NCBI GenBank assembly: GCA_014529385.2
Contig: CM043945.1
Location: forward strand, 147,092,241-147,156,240
Length of the DNA: 64,000 nucleotides
Direction of reading: 5' to 3'
DNA from: Adiantum capillus-veneris
Taxonomy: Eukaryota; Streptophyta; Polypodiopsida; Polypodiales; Pteridaceae
A model generated the notes under the pieces. It was not told the DNA's origin. It made no database searches and saw only the letters and a list, made by a program, of their open reading frames with translations. The position numbers and the translations under genes are program-made. How positions within the stretch are numbered: position 1 is the first letter of the stretch; each line of letters starts with the position of its first letter. This document shows positions 34,214-45,151 of the stretch, in pieces.

Positions 34214-35563
34214 TTAGATATTCTTTTGCACATCCCCGTCTCCACTAAATTTTTGTGTGAGCTTGGCTATTTGTACTGCCTTACTTCTAGGTTCCCTATC
34301 AGGCGTGTTACGCATATTCTCACCGAGGATAGATCGACCAATAGCTTGAGCAAATGTTGCCAAGTCACCTAAGTGAGTAGGTACCGTGGGTGGAGGTGCT
34401 CCAGAGACTACATGTGGAGTAGGTATTGGCATTGGGACTGGCGCATAGGAAGCCATTGGGTTCCACATTGGGTACGATGTTGTGCCATGTGGTGGTCCAT
34501 AGTTCATATGTGTGGACCTAGGCATAGCAGATGTCAGATGTGACATGCTAATGCTAGCCGGTATAGTCCCATGGAAATAAGAACTTGGGCGTTGTGGTTG
34601 GGGAGCATAGGTAGTTGAAACAATGGGAGGCGTAGGGACTACATGAGTGCGATGACCCATAGGTGCATACGATTGGTACACACTTGTAGGTACTGTTGCA
34701 GGTATTGAGCTACCATGTAACGGTGCTTTACTAACAAATGAGGTCCATGGCGTGTTTCTTGGCATGTCCATCATTGGGGTAGGCATGGTATCCGTGGTGT
34801 GATCAAGGGAAAGATGAGCTAGACTTGGAAAAGTAAAGCTATTACTTGTGGGCTTAGATTGCACTGAGACCCCTGGCAAAACAACATATGGGGGATCAAT
34901 GGGACTCAATGGGGGAGTCTCCATTTGTGATAGAGTGGGTTGTTTCCCTTTGCCCGCGTCTAAAAATCGCATAGGACCCGTCGAAGGTATGTTCATTCCT
35001 TGATTTTGCCTCTCAGACTGGATAATCCTATGGATGACATTGCAGATCATGTGTTGTTGTTCCTCTTGACTAGTGGAACTAGATGTGGATTGTACAACTT
35101 CTAACCAACCCACATGGTATGTGTAGCCCATGTATAGGTCGGTCAAAGTCTCTGTGTGTAGGTCATATTCCCAATTTTCATTGAGAAATACCACGTCCAA
35201 ACTTGGTGTACTAGAGGGTTGCCATGAGGTGGATGCAATGTTGCTTCCCGTGTTTTGACTTTTAGTCACCGCTACCTTAGAGGTGACTTTGGAAGGTGGT
35301 AGCTCGTTAGGGCCCTCATTAAATGAGGTAGGTAGAATGTCCACGTGGACACTCTGAGGGAGTGTGGGGTCTACAGGAGATGTGAATGGTGATTCTACTT
35401 CCCCACCCCCTTCGTTTACTTCACTATCCGCCGCAGGTTCAGAGCGCATAGCTCTACTAAAAGTTTCCATCAAACGGCTAAAAAAACTAGTTCCAGGTTG
35501 TTGGGCCCAGCTAGGTACGGTTTCATTTGTTCCCCCGGGGATTTGTGCAAGATGCTCTTCCAT
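34214..35563 (-). CDS. Element B gag N-terminal half
   Basis: A 449-codon open frame starting MEEHLAQIPGGTNETVPSWA. It is rich in Pro, Ser, Thr and Met, with repeated M-P-x-P, Y-A-P and HGT-type runs in its second half, and ends FSGDGDVQKNI before a TAA. I recognise no domain in the first 400 residues; the position fits a long, disordered gag N-terminus. The start is the first Met after the leader, about 1.2 kb downstream of the PBS. Without the stop it continues straight into the capsid core. Confidence 0.72.
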   Translation of the reverse strand: MEEHLAQIPGGTNETVPSWAQQPGTSFFSRLMETFSRAMRSEPAADSEVNEGGGEVESPFTSPVDPTLPQSVHVDILPTSFNEGPNELPPSKVTSKVAVTKSQNTGSNIASTSWQPSSTPSLDVVFLNENWEYDLHTETLTDLYMGYTYHVGWLEVVQSTSSSTSQEEQQHMICNVIHRIIQSERQNQGMNIPSTGPMRFLDAGKGKQPTLSQMETPPLSPIDPPYVVLPGVSVQSKPTSNSFTFPSLAHLSLDHTTDTMPTPMMDMPRNTPWTSFVSKAPLHGSSIPATVPTSVYQSYAPMGHRTHVVPTPPIVSTTYAPQPQRPSSYFHGTIPASISMSHLTSAMPRSTHMNYGPPHGTTSYPMWNPMASYAPVPMPIPTPHVVSGAPPPTVPTHLGDLATFAQAIGRSILGENMRNTPDREPRSKAVQIAKLTQKFSGDGDVQKNI

Positions 35564-36728
35564 AATATCGTAGTCAGAGGAAGAGTCGCTAGCCGCTATT
35601 TTTGGGTCTTGGGTTGCACTACCTTAGGTCCCCGCCGAGGGCCTAGACCCTAGCGTGGAAGGATGGTGAGTACCCCCGTAAATCGAAGCACTAGCTAGTT
35701 GTTCGGACTCTAGCACACGACCAGAGCATAGATACATGTGCTTTGGGCGCTCTACAAGTGTCGGTAAGTACCCTCAAAGGTTACTTGCTTTGTTTTGTGG
35801 GTGTTTTGCACCCCGTTTTCTACTTGATTTTTTCTTGTTTTTGATGTTTTTTGAGGTTCGAAAAACGGATTGGGATGTGTGATAGCTCGAAACGAGCGTA
35901 TCGCTTATTAGACCTAGGCGCACTTTATAGAACACTGTTTGACTATGGAAAGCTCCCAAAGTCCCTAAAACAATCAATTTCTCCTAGTTTTTACTTGGGC
36001 ACATGGCTTAAAATAGAAAGTTGAAGGGTGACTTGTGAAGGGAAAGGTGAAGGCTTTGCCCCACATGCCTTCTCCTTTCACTTGAGCATTAGCCTATATA
36101 TAGTGAATAGCATTAACCTTATATCATAAGACCAAGCTCAAGCTCAAGCCCATCAAATGATCCCGATCCCGATCTATCTTTTTGGGACATACTTAGAACT
36201 AATTTTTGTGTGGAAATAAATATCCCCCTCACAAGAGAGCCTTGCGCATGAAACCTCACCCAATTTTTTAAAATTTTTTTTTTTACAATTGCCTTTTTTT
36301 CTGTTTTTTGAAGATAATGTTGACAAAAACGTATAGATCTGTGGGCCGTGAAACTGCTGCGCACTGAGCTGAACTAAGTGCGGATAACAAGATCATGCAA
36401 ACCAGATCTGAGCCGTTCCGACTGTGCAGAACACAAACTCAACTAGATGTACCGAAAACGAACTGAATTGACTGTGCTGAACCGAACTGTAAGCAGAAAT
36501 CGAAATGTGCAAACTTGTTGTGAGCTCAAACAGAACTGTGTGAGCTGCAGCAGAACTGTAATAGAGTGTGCAAATAAACAGACCTTTCGTACACTAACCC
36601 ACAACTCTTGCAAATCTACACCAGATCTACGCACACAGTCACCATGCTTCTCTTTCTTCCTTCCTACTTAAGCTTAGTGACTCCACGGGGCAGCACAGAG
36701 TGCTTCCCAGATCTTGGTGCAGGGCAAC
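35564..36728 (-). mobile_element. Leader of element B
   Basis: Non-coding, between the PBS and the gag start. An imperfect 17-bp-arm hairpin lies at about 36,037-36,083 and GAACTG-type words cluster at 36.4-36.6 kb. No long regular palindromes like those of A and G were seen. Confidence 0.6.
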
Positions 36729-36746
36729 TCCCCGGAAGCGGCGCTA
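36729..36746 (-). other. Primer-binding site of element B (diverged Asp type)
   Basis: The minus strand reads TTAGCGCCGCTTCCGGGG, a diverged form of TGGCGCCGTTGCCGGGGA, a few bases inside the LTR edge at 36,751. Confidence 0.62.
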
Positions 36747-36750
36747 AAAA

Positions 36751-37015
36751 TGTGCATGTCTGCCGCACGTGTCGGAGCTAGGGACTTTCCGATCACCGTG
36801 TGCGAGCCACGAAGGCTGCAAGCACACAACTACCAAACCTAGCAAGCTCACAGAGAGCAGGGGTGTGTCACTCACCTCCCTGCGCTTGTCTCCGTGAAGG
36901 ATTCCTCGCCACGAAGAAGAGGGAGCCACCGCCGTACTGCGCTCAACCGCCGCACCGCCGCAGGTGCCGTCGCAATGCTTGATCACACACACACTCTCTC
37001 CCTCTCTCCCTCAAG

Positions 37016-37056
<41 letters not shown>

Positions 37057-37354
37057 GTGAGCACACAATGGAGATGGGGATGGAGATAGGGCAAGAGCAC
37101 TTCTTCTATTGCACACTGAGAGAATAGGTCAATTTTAGGTTTAGGTGACTTTTATATGAGCTCGCCCCATTCACATTTGGGCGCCCATGCTTAGCCAACT
37201 AACCCTTGCGTGTTCCAGTTAGAGTGCGCCTCTCATCGACGATCACTCTACACTTTTTCTATTGGACCGACAAGCCCAGTGCCTGACTCTACTAAATAAA
37301 TAATACGGTGTCCGTCGTAGGCGATAGGGTGTCCGTGAGCCACGAGGGTTAACA
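36751..37354 (-). mobile_element. 5' LTR of element B (right edge tentative)
   Basis: The left edge TGTGCATG makes the LTR end CATGCACA on the minus strand. The right edge is put at GGTTAACA (37,354), giving a TGTTAACC start. A TATA box (CATATAAAAGT, minus strand) lies near 37,148-37,158. An (AC)n run is at 37,021-37,053. Confidence 0.55.
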
Positions 37355-37446
37355 CCTCTATGTTCTCAAAGTAATCTAACAAAAATGCTCACTCTAATTC
37401 TCTTAATTCCGCTATTCTCAAAGTTCATAGACCATTTCCATTACCA
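37355..37446 (+). mobile_element. LTR end of a plus-strand family-M copy
   Basis: AATGCTCACTCTAATTCTC and TTCCGCTA match the end of the family-M LTR at about 9,240-9,265. It ends ATTACCA one base before a Met PBS. Confidence 0.6.
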
Positions 37447-37447
37447 T

Positions 37448-37865
37448 TGGTATTAGAGCATTTGGTTTCTCTTTTCTTGCTTAAGAAGAGAGGTCCTTTA
37501 GTAGCCTATTAATGGTTGATTCCGTTAATTATATTAGGGTAAGTGGGACTGGCAAAGAAGGTTTTGAATTGCCAAAGTAAACACATAAGTATAATTAGCA
37601 TGGCTGACAATAACCAAGAGAGTAGAATGAACATTGATAACTTTGATTTTGCACATGAAGGTGCTAATGATGAGATGCCCCCATGTTTATCAATTATCTT
37701 GTTACTAGGTTACATCAAGTTATGGGAAACCCTACTTTGCAAGCTGAAGTTACTCACCAACTTCGTGCTTATGGGGTTTCTCTTCCTGTCCAACAGGAGA
37801 GAGAGCTTAGGAGGACTCTTGATGAGACCCCCAAAAGAATACTCTCTCCCATACGAGAGGAGGAA

Positions 37866-37867
<2 letters not shown>
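37448..37867 (+). pseudogene. PBS, leader and gag start, family M
   Basis: PBS TGGTATTAGAGC (37,448-37,459) is followed by the conserved stem-loop and a short leader. The gag start is at 37,603: MADNNQESRMNIDNFDFAHE, then after a frame change INYLVTRLHQVMGN and QLRAYGVSL, as in elements D and M1. The copy ends at the (CT)n run (37,868-37,921), beyond which family-M LTR sequence appears in the opposite orientation. Confidence 0.75.

Positions 37868-37921
<54 letters not shown>
37868..37921. repeat. (CT)n at an inversion breakpoint
   Basis: About 27 CT units separate plus-oriented family-M gag from minus-oriented family-M LTR. Confidence 0.9.
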
Positions 37922-37924
<3 letters not shown>

Positions 37925-39029
37925 TTATCTAATTATTTCATTTGGACATGTGTCCTCTTTCTCCTCTTTGAGAGAAAGAACTTAATTATTTATTTTTATG
38001 TATCTAAACATTAGGAAGAGAATGGGGTCTAGGAGGGCCTCTTTATTTGGCAGTTTAAGGAAGTCAAAGCTCTACTATTAAGAAGAAATCAAAGGATAGC
38101 TTTTGAATTCAAATAAGAAAAACAGCTAGTTTATTTGCATTCAAATTTTCCCCCCAAAATGAAATTTAAAATCTACGAAAAGAGCTTGGCGCTTAGATTA
38201 CAAATCTACAATCTTCGCTCAAATTGGAGATTATATGTGGGAACTATGGAAAACTGAAATCATAAAGTTATTCACCCCCTTTTTTGGGAGAAAAGTGTAT
38301 CCTTTGACCATTCTTACACCTCTCTTACACAACCACCATTCTTGTACACATGGCATGTATCTATTTGTCAAAATGTTTACCACCTCCATAATCTCATGGC
38401 AAATAAAGAGGCCCTCGTAGACCCCATCCTCTTCCTAATGATTCTCATTGGACCCCTTTAAAACCTATCCAATAGCATTCAAGCACATCATGAGGGCCAC
38501 ATCTGGAGGATCATTTGAACATGTGTCTTTTATGCTTATTAAGTCATTTGGTTTGAATTGAATACTTCAAGTACTTAGTCAATCAAGCATGGGAACGTTG
38601 ATGCCTCTTGAGAGTTTATCTTTGAATTGAACACTTCAAGAACCTTAGTCATTTAAGCATGTGAGAAGCACCTCAAGCTTTTGGGCAAGGTTCCTACTAA
38701 CACTTAGCAAGCCGACAAGCACCTCATGCTTGTGTAGGATTCCCACCTCAAGGTTAGTCCTAGCTTGCCTAAGATCGAAGGAATTTTTAACACTAACTTT
38801 TGGAGTTCTTTAATAAAGATAACCCTAAGGTCTTTAAGCTCCATTAGGTAGCATTGCTCTTTAACATGCCATCTCTCATTTGGACCCCTTTAACCTTGGC
38901 CCTGTGTTGAGATAGATCCATAAGTAAATGTCTATATTCTAACCCTTGTTCCTGTTTATTCTCCCACATTAAATGATGAGTTAGTATGAGAAAATAGTTT
39001 GGGTTCGTTAGATATTAGATTTTATGACA
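37922..39029 (-). mobile_element. 3' LTR of element C (family M, truncated)
   Basis: Read on the minus strand it starts TGTCATAAAATCTAATATC at 39,029, as does the LTR of element D at 60,693. It shares GACATGTGTCC and TTAATATGAG-like blocks with D. It is longer than D over the same span, so it carries extra DNA. The distal part is lost at the (CT)n run. Confidence 0.72.
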
Positions 39030-39041
39030 TTACCTCTCTTG
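39030..39041 (-). other. Polypurine tract of element C
   Basis: CAAGAGAGGTAA on the minus strand immediately precedes the LTR start TGTCATAA. The purine-rich run adjoining the 3' LTR is the expected plus-strand primer. Confidence 0.6.
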
Positions 39042-39379
39042 AAATCATAGTCGTGCTCTACTATGAGGTAAAAAAGATAAAGTCTTAGTCATTAGTCTAC
39101 CTTTCTTAGCAGGTAGAGGATCCCTTTTCAACCTACGACATCATTCTAGAATGGATGACTAGTCCATATGGTGCTTGGGAGACATAGCTGCTGCAAGCAT
39201 GTTTGGTTTTTAGTCCATATCATACTCCCAAAGTAGAGTGACAAATTCTACTTGGTGTTTGAGTGATGTCGTCATCACAAACATGATTCTAAGCATGCAT
39301 ACTATTTAAATTTTTTCACAAAAGAGGATTAGTCTTATAAGACAAAAACATTTTTCATTTAGAAAGCATTTACATTTTC

Positions 39380-39849
39380 TTAGTCTACTACAACATTGTA
39401 AGCATTGACAAGGTTCATACTATCCTTAAGCTGTATTCCTTGCATCCATCTAACATCTTCAAATGGATAATTTTTGAACTTAATAAGATACCGTTGGATA
39501 ATCTTACCATGCCGTAGTACCTTGTCTTCATGGCGAAGGATAGCTTCAGGTTGTAGCACCCTTTCTTGGTCTTTGATTTCTGGAGGGTCTTCAATAATTG
39601 GTTCTATTGGTGGCTCTACATTGTAGGGCTTAAGTAGTCTCACATGAAAAGAATTTTTTATGAGCCAATGGTTGGGAAACTTGAGTTGATAATCCACGTC
39701 ATTGATTGGCTTCAAGAATTGAAAAGGACCATAGTATCTTTTTGCTAATTTAACATAATACTTTTGATGGCCCGTAGGATTTTTGCCCGTCGTTTGCCTC
39801 AATCGAGCCTTGGAAAACTTAAGTGAGACCCAATCATTTTCTTTGCATG
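39380..39849 (-). pseudogene. Element C integrase C-terminus and chromodomain
   Basis: It reads DWVSLKFSKARLRQTTGKN, then KLAKRYYGPFQFLKPINDVDY, the integrase GPF/Y module. HVRLLKPYNVEPP and VLRHGKIIQRYLIKFKNY follow, a chromodomain core with (I/V)KW replaced by IKF, ending in DVRWM. The chromodomain would target insertion into heterochromatin. The frame starts at the left TTAA of the MITE; its 5' continuation lies beyond the MITE at 41,195. Confidence 0.83.
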
Positions 39850-39853
39850 TTAA

Positions 39854-41194
39854 CACTAGAATGATAACCTAACAGGACATAAAAGTGTCCTTTCAGGGTT
39901 TTGGGAAAATTTTCCAAAACCATATTAGATCCACTCATTTTGAAAAATCCTTTCATGAGATTATAGTTCAATAACTACTACATATGGAAAAAATGAGAAA
40001 CTTGTAATTTTTCTCATCCCTTGGTCACTACAAGCCTCCAAATTTGATGCACTAGTACATTTTGCCCAAAACAACAATTTCTTACGGCGGTTGATTGCAT
40101 ATGAATAAGAGTGGGGATTTTTGTAGGACATGAGATAAAATGCCAAGTTAACTTCAATGGGCTAGTGACAAAAAAATATGGTTTCTTTTACCTTACTAAT
40201 TTCTTTTTGGGCAAAAAAATAGATACAAAAATGTTGCATTTTTGCCATTCTGCGGACCTATCATCAAAGTTTCTATAGTCACGCTCAATACAGATACTAT
40301 ATACATGCTTTATTAGTTCCCTTTGGGGCTTTGGATTCAAAAGAATCTATGGAGCATGTCAAAAGGATAATGGATCTCTCACAATTGGAACCTTGGGGAC
40401 AATGATAAAGTGCTAAATACAGCAAACATGAAAAAACTGGGTTTAGCATTATGACCTCTAGAAACCCATAGATACTACTCAATATCTAGCCAAGTTTGTA
40501 GTCTATGATTCGATATGGTTACTACCTACAAAATACACACAATTGTCCTAAGAAACTAGCAATATTGAGAAATTTATACTTGCTATTCTAAAATGTATCG
40601 TATTCTTCAGCAATCAAAAACCTCAACCATCATCATATACTATGCTATATAGCATATTAGGTCCCCCAAAACTCAAGGAAGATTAGCTTTATGTTATATA
40701 TTACACTTACACAATCAAAATTGAATTTGGATATCAAGAAAGCCCCCCAAAAAATCATAAAAGTGCTAATTTTGGCCAAAAAACTGGATTATGCAATTCT
40801 TGTAAATTGGTCATAACTTTCAATTTTAACACTTAGCTCCCCTACAAGCATCCAAATATATTGAGAACTATGAAGGCCTAACCTCTAGCCATCTAAACCT
40901 CACAAACATGAAGTTTAGAGTGGTATAGTTGCCAAAAATTGTAAAAAAAACCAAAAACAGGACCCGTTTCTTCACACAGTTTAGGTTCAAAAATGTTGTG
41001 CAAGAGTAAGGTTAATGGTGAGATCGATACTCCAAAAAAAATTCTAAGTTATTTTCAGATCATAAGGCAACTTTGTGGATATATAGCACCTAGAAATTCA
41101 TTCTCATACTCTTCAAATAGTTCAAGCAAAATGGTCACTTAACAGGACACAAAAGTGTCCAAGGACATAAAAGTGTCATGTTACCATTCTAGTG
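39854..41194. mobile_element. piggyBac-like MITE (1341 bp) in element C integrase
   Basis: It is flanked by TTAA at 39,850-39,853 and 41,195-41,198. Its ends are 15-bp inverted repeats, CACTAGAATGATAAC on the left and CACTAGAATGGTAAC reversed on the right, one mismatch. TTAA duplication plus a C-x-C-T-A-G-A-A start is the piggyBac pattern. Subterminal palindromes GGACAY-AAAA-GTGTCC lie at 39,875-39,890, 41,145-41,160 and (imperfect) 41,163-41,178. The interior is AT-rich with no transposase frame. It splits the integrase reading frame. Confidence 0.82.
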
Positions 41195-41942
41195 TTAAGG
41201 CCCTTCTGTGCTTGTCAGCACAGCTTTTTGCCTTTGTTGGGATTGTTGATCTACTTTGGTAACATAAGTCTTTAGTAGATCGAGTATCGTAAGATTTTCT
41301 ATCTCACTTTGGCCATTCGTTTGTGGGTGGTAGGCCGAAGAGAAATTCAATCTTGTACTAAGATTTTCAAAGAGACCTTTCCAGAAATTACTGGTCATTC
41401 TAGGATCTCTATCTGACATGATGGATGTTGGTAATCCATGGTGTTTGCAAATCTGAGATATAAAGATGGTTGCCATTTGGTGTGCCTTAATAGTCTTTTT
41501 GACAAGAATAAAGTGTGCTTACTTGCTAAACCTGTCGACTATTGTCCATATTCCCGTATTCCCATGGATAGACTTGGGTAATCCAAAGATAAAATCCATG
41601 GATATACTCTCCTATGGTGAATTAGGGATGGGCAATGTCTGGAGTAATCCAGGTTTTTCCCTCTATCATACTTAGTCTTTTGGCATACCACCCATTTTAA
41701 AACATACTCTTGTATGTCCACTTTCATGGTAGGCCAATAGAATTACATCTCTACTCCGCGAAGAGTAGGTTGAATGTTTCTATGCCCCGCATAGGGAGGA
41801 GCATGAGATTCATACATGCCTTTCTCACGAAGGGAGTGGGTAACACAGCCTATTTCCATGGAGAAGATAACCATCCTGCAAGGTGAGTGGCTCCTCTTTC
41901 TTCCCCAAAGCAAGGAGTGACATTATATCTTTAAAGTCAGGG
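41195..41942 (-). pseudogene. Element C integrase zinc domain and core
   Basis: The zinc domain (41.7-41.85 kb) reads HAPPYAGHRNIQPTL, then LKWVVCQKTKYDRGK, where the first Cys of CxxC is Trp. The core is broken into frames: PSIMSDRDPRMTSNFWKGLF, SSAYHPQTNGQSEIEN (AYHPQTNGQ-E is the catalytic Glu region) at 41,195-41,476, and the first-Asp region near 41.55 kb. Stops and frameshifts exclude activity. The frame runs into the MITE. Confidence 0.8.
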
Positions 41943-42917
41943 TCATGTAGCATTCTCATCTATCATAAAAGATAGACAATTGTGAGTTGCTATAGACAAC
42001 GCATTGACTTTTGGTCGTCGTGAAAGTGCATTGGCCACTTGATTGTGCTTACCAGCAATGTGAGTGATATGAAAACAAAATTGTGAAAGAAAATTTTCCC
42101 ACCTCATTTGTTTGTCAGAAAGCTTGGTTTGTGTCATGAAGTCACCTTTTTGGTGGTCTATTCGTAAAATGAATGGAGTCCCCATTAAATAGTGCTTCCA
42201 TGTGTCTAGGGCATGTAGAACAACTAAAAGCTCTTTGTCATAAATGCCTAAGACCTGTTCATCTGTATCGAGCCTTCGGCTCTCATATGCTATGGCATGC
42301 CCTTCTTGAAGAAAGAGTTCTCCAAGGCAATCACCACAAGTATCACATTGGACCTCAAATGGCTTTGATAGATCCGGAAGCATGAGGACTAGTTGAGAGG
42401 TAAGCTTCTCTTTGATCTTGTCAAAAGCTTTTTGCTCCTTAGCAATCCATGAATTCTTAACGTTCCTCTTTGTTAAGTCATGTAATGGTCCTGCTAATTG
42501 AGAAAATATTTCTATAAAGTGTCTATAGTATGCACATATACCAATAAAACTTCTTAGCTTATGTAGATTCCTTGGATTAGGACATGCTTTTACTACCTCT
42601 AACTTTGATTTATCCATACGAATACCATCTTGAGAGATAATATGACCTAAGTATTGAATCCCTTGAAGAAAAAAATCACTTTTCTTTTGGTTGAGAAAAA
42701 GCTTGTTCTCCCTCAATGCTTGAAAAATCACTTGGAGATGTTGCTTGTGTTCCTCCAAGGACTTGGAGTAGATGATGATATCATAAAAGAACACTCCAAT
42801 GAACTTGCGGTAGGGTCTAAATATTTTCTCCATCAAACGATCAATTGTGGTTGGTGCATTGGTCAAGCCAAAAGGCATGACTTGATATTCATAAAGACCG
42901 AATGTTGTACAAAACAC
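41943..42917 (-). pseudogene. Element C RT and RNase H
   Basis: A 324-residue open frame. RT: TTFGLYEYQVMPFGLTNAPT, then GVFFYDIIIYSKSLEEH, where the usual FFDD catalytic pair is FFYD, so one Asp is lost. QGIQYLGHIIS and CAYYRHFI follow. RNase H: FEVQCDTCGDCLG with the first catalytic Asp, YDKELLVVLHALDTWKHYL with the catalytic Glu, then ADALSR-type end VANALSRRP. Family M; same frame as the RT start upstream. Confidence 0.86.
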
Positions 42918-42998
42918 GGTCTTTAGGATATCTTCATCTACTATCCTTATTTGATGATAGCCACTTTTTAGGTCAATCCTACTGAATTAGGTATATCC

Positions 42999-43583
42999 TT
43001 ATAGCTTATCAAATAGATCTTCTACCCCAAGCACATGAAATCTGTTTCTGACAGTGATATGGTTTAGTGCTCGATAGTACACACACATACGGTATGCACC
43101 ATCTTTCTTTTGCACTAAACGGACTGGAGAACAAAAGGGAGAGGAGCTAGGCCTCACCATCCCTTTGTCTACCAATTCTTGTACTTGCCTCATGATCTCC
43201 TCTTGTTGAGCTTGGGAAACTCGATAAGGAGGCTTGTTAGGCGATGAGCTTCCTGGTAGGAGCTCAATTTGATGGTCATCATCCCCTCGTTTTGGAGGTA
43301 AGTACATAGAGATATCATCGATGAAAACATCTTGGAATCCATTTAGAAAAGTAGACAAGTCTAACTCTTCTTGATTCCTATCATTTTCATTTGATAAACC
43401 ATAAGCGTCATTAGTGGATTCTTTGACAAAAAACATGTATGCAGAAACCGAGCTTTTCATTAACTTATCAAAAGAATTTACAAGTGGTATAGTACGACCA
43501 GACTCATTAGCATCTATATACATGTTCTTTCCCTTGTAGGTGAAGTAGATTCTCCTTTCAAGGAACTTCATGTTGGCAACCAT
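42999..43583 (-). pseudogene. Element C protease end and RT start
   Basis: ERRIYFTYKGKNMYIDA is the strand-rich end of the protease region. Then comes a linker, then LLPGSSSPNKPPYRVSQAQQ, VQELVDKGMVRPSSSPFCSP, VRLVQKKDGAYRMCV and YYRALNHITVRNRF, the N-terminal RT fingers of a chromovirus. It is in frame with the RT to its left, interrupted near 42,995. It overlaps the upstream gag frame in another register (frameshift near 43,575). Confidence 0.82.
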
Positions 43584-44113
43584 GCATCAAACCATGGCGC
43601 CCCTAGGATAGCATCCTCATGTTGGAGAGGAGAGATGAAAAAGTCTTCTTTGTTGCCATAGCTTTGGACATGAAGCCTCAACTTCCCAATCAAGGGAGTA
43701 ATGGAGGCTTGCTGTCCCTTGAAATTTGTTTCAACCATTACAATATCTCCCATCTTGAAAGCTTGAATGCCCAACGTGGTGGCCAAATCCATTGATATGA
43801 AGTTGTGAGTAGAGCCAGGGTCACAAGAACGAGCATTTTTCTTGGGGCAAGAACAATAGCCATGTCCTTTCTCCCCACACTTAAAACACTTATGTTCCTT
43901 GCGAAAAGCTTCAAGCTCTTCATGAGAGTTTTTTTTTACCTTTGTAAACTCCCTTCTCCTTGACCTATTGTTGTTGTAGTTGTTGTTGAAGGAAGTGCCT
44001 TGAGAAGAATTTTGGGCATTGGTTTTTCCCTTTGCATCATTTTTGTCTTTGTTTTCCATGGGTTTGACATTCCGTCTAGCCTCCTGTTGGAAATTGATGC
44101 AGGAAGAAACCAT
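43568..44113 (-). pseudogene. Element C gag zinc knuckle and protease
   Basis: CFKCGEKGHGYCSC is a standard CX2CX4HX4C knuckle. It follows a basic, Asn-rich stretch (NNNYNNNRSRRREFTKVKK). Shortly after comes DPGSTHNFISMDLATTLG, the protease active site with D-P-G-S-T in place of D-S/T-G-A-S/T, then DAILGAPWFDAW. gag and protease are in one frame. Confidence 0.82.
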
Positions 44114-44200
44114 GGTGTGGTGAATTACTTCGGTGATAGAACCAGGCTGTTAGGAGTTGACATACTCGGCTATTTCTTCAGGTAATCCCACACAACATTG

Positions 44201-44482
44201 TTACTTTTGCTCGACAAAGTCTATCTTTTGGAAGACAGTAGGCTTGAGATGTAAATCCCAAAACTTGTCCACATATTTGTGAATAGACTCGTGTGAGAGA
44301 AGCTTCAAACTACTCCATTCAATAAGTACTTTGTCCTTTGTATCGCTTGCAAGGAATTGCTTCATGATGGAAACTTGTAAAGTTTTCCATGTCTTTGGGG
44401 CTTCACCGTTGCCATGAAGTCTAGCTGACCACTGACGAGCCAATTTTGGAAGTGCATAGCTACATGGCATAGCTTGGAGGAC
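44201..44482 (-). pseudogene. Element C gag capsid core (5'-truncated)
   Basis: KLARQWSARLHGNGEAPKTW, IMKQFLASDTKDKVLIEWSS and SIHKYVDKFWDLHLKPT match element D gag (SIHKYVDKFWDLHFKAT). Similarity to D stops near 44,482, so gag's start, PBS and 5' LTR of C are absent. A frame change separates it from the zinc-knuckle part. Confidence 0.75.
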
Positions 44483-45150
44483 TGACCATAACCAAGATGA
44501 TGAAATTAGACTGCCAATTGGTGATACAAAAGCTACGGATTACCATGAAATGCTTACGTCGATGCGTAGAGCCCTTACCTGCGGTTGCAACACAACAGAC
44601 AACACTGCAATGTGACAATCGAAAAGGGAGTAGGAAGCACAAGAAGGAGAGAAGCAAGCACCATTAGCTCACACTGTGCTTCTTTTATCCAGAAATTATA
44701 AAATACTTACAAAAATTAGCTTTTATACCTTAGCCAAGGTTTTTGTGGTCAAAACTAATAATCTGGGAGCTCTAACTAAAGATAGGTTGATACAATCTGG
44801 ACGCTTGTAGCCCCGGCTCATCAATTACACTGTTTATCTGAAAAGTAGGAGTTACAACATTCTCAATTTCTTCAAAATAATAAGTGTTTTTACAAGAAAA
44901 GCTCTGAAAAATGTTATCTGAGTTAGCTTGCTGCTACCATTCCCCCCCTCCTTGATTGTGTTGTCCCTTGACACAACTTCATGGACTGAAGTAGTCTTCA
45001 GGTTGATGGCTGGTGAGGCAGTCTTTAAGCACGTGTGATGCTTTCTTATATCTCATTCTTCTCTCTTTCTTAGAAACTTGTAAGAATTATATGGTGACTG
45101 TTTTTAAGCTCAATGGTGGCTGAATAGCCAACAAATCTAGATGTAAGGTT
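44483..45150. other. Unassigned sequence at the broken end of element C
   Basis: Non-coding. It might be the 3' end of the element carrying reading frame E. No LTR copy or TSD is identifiable. Confidence 0.35.
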
Positions 45151-45151
45151 A

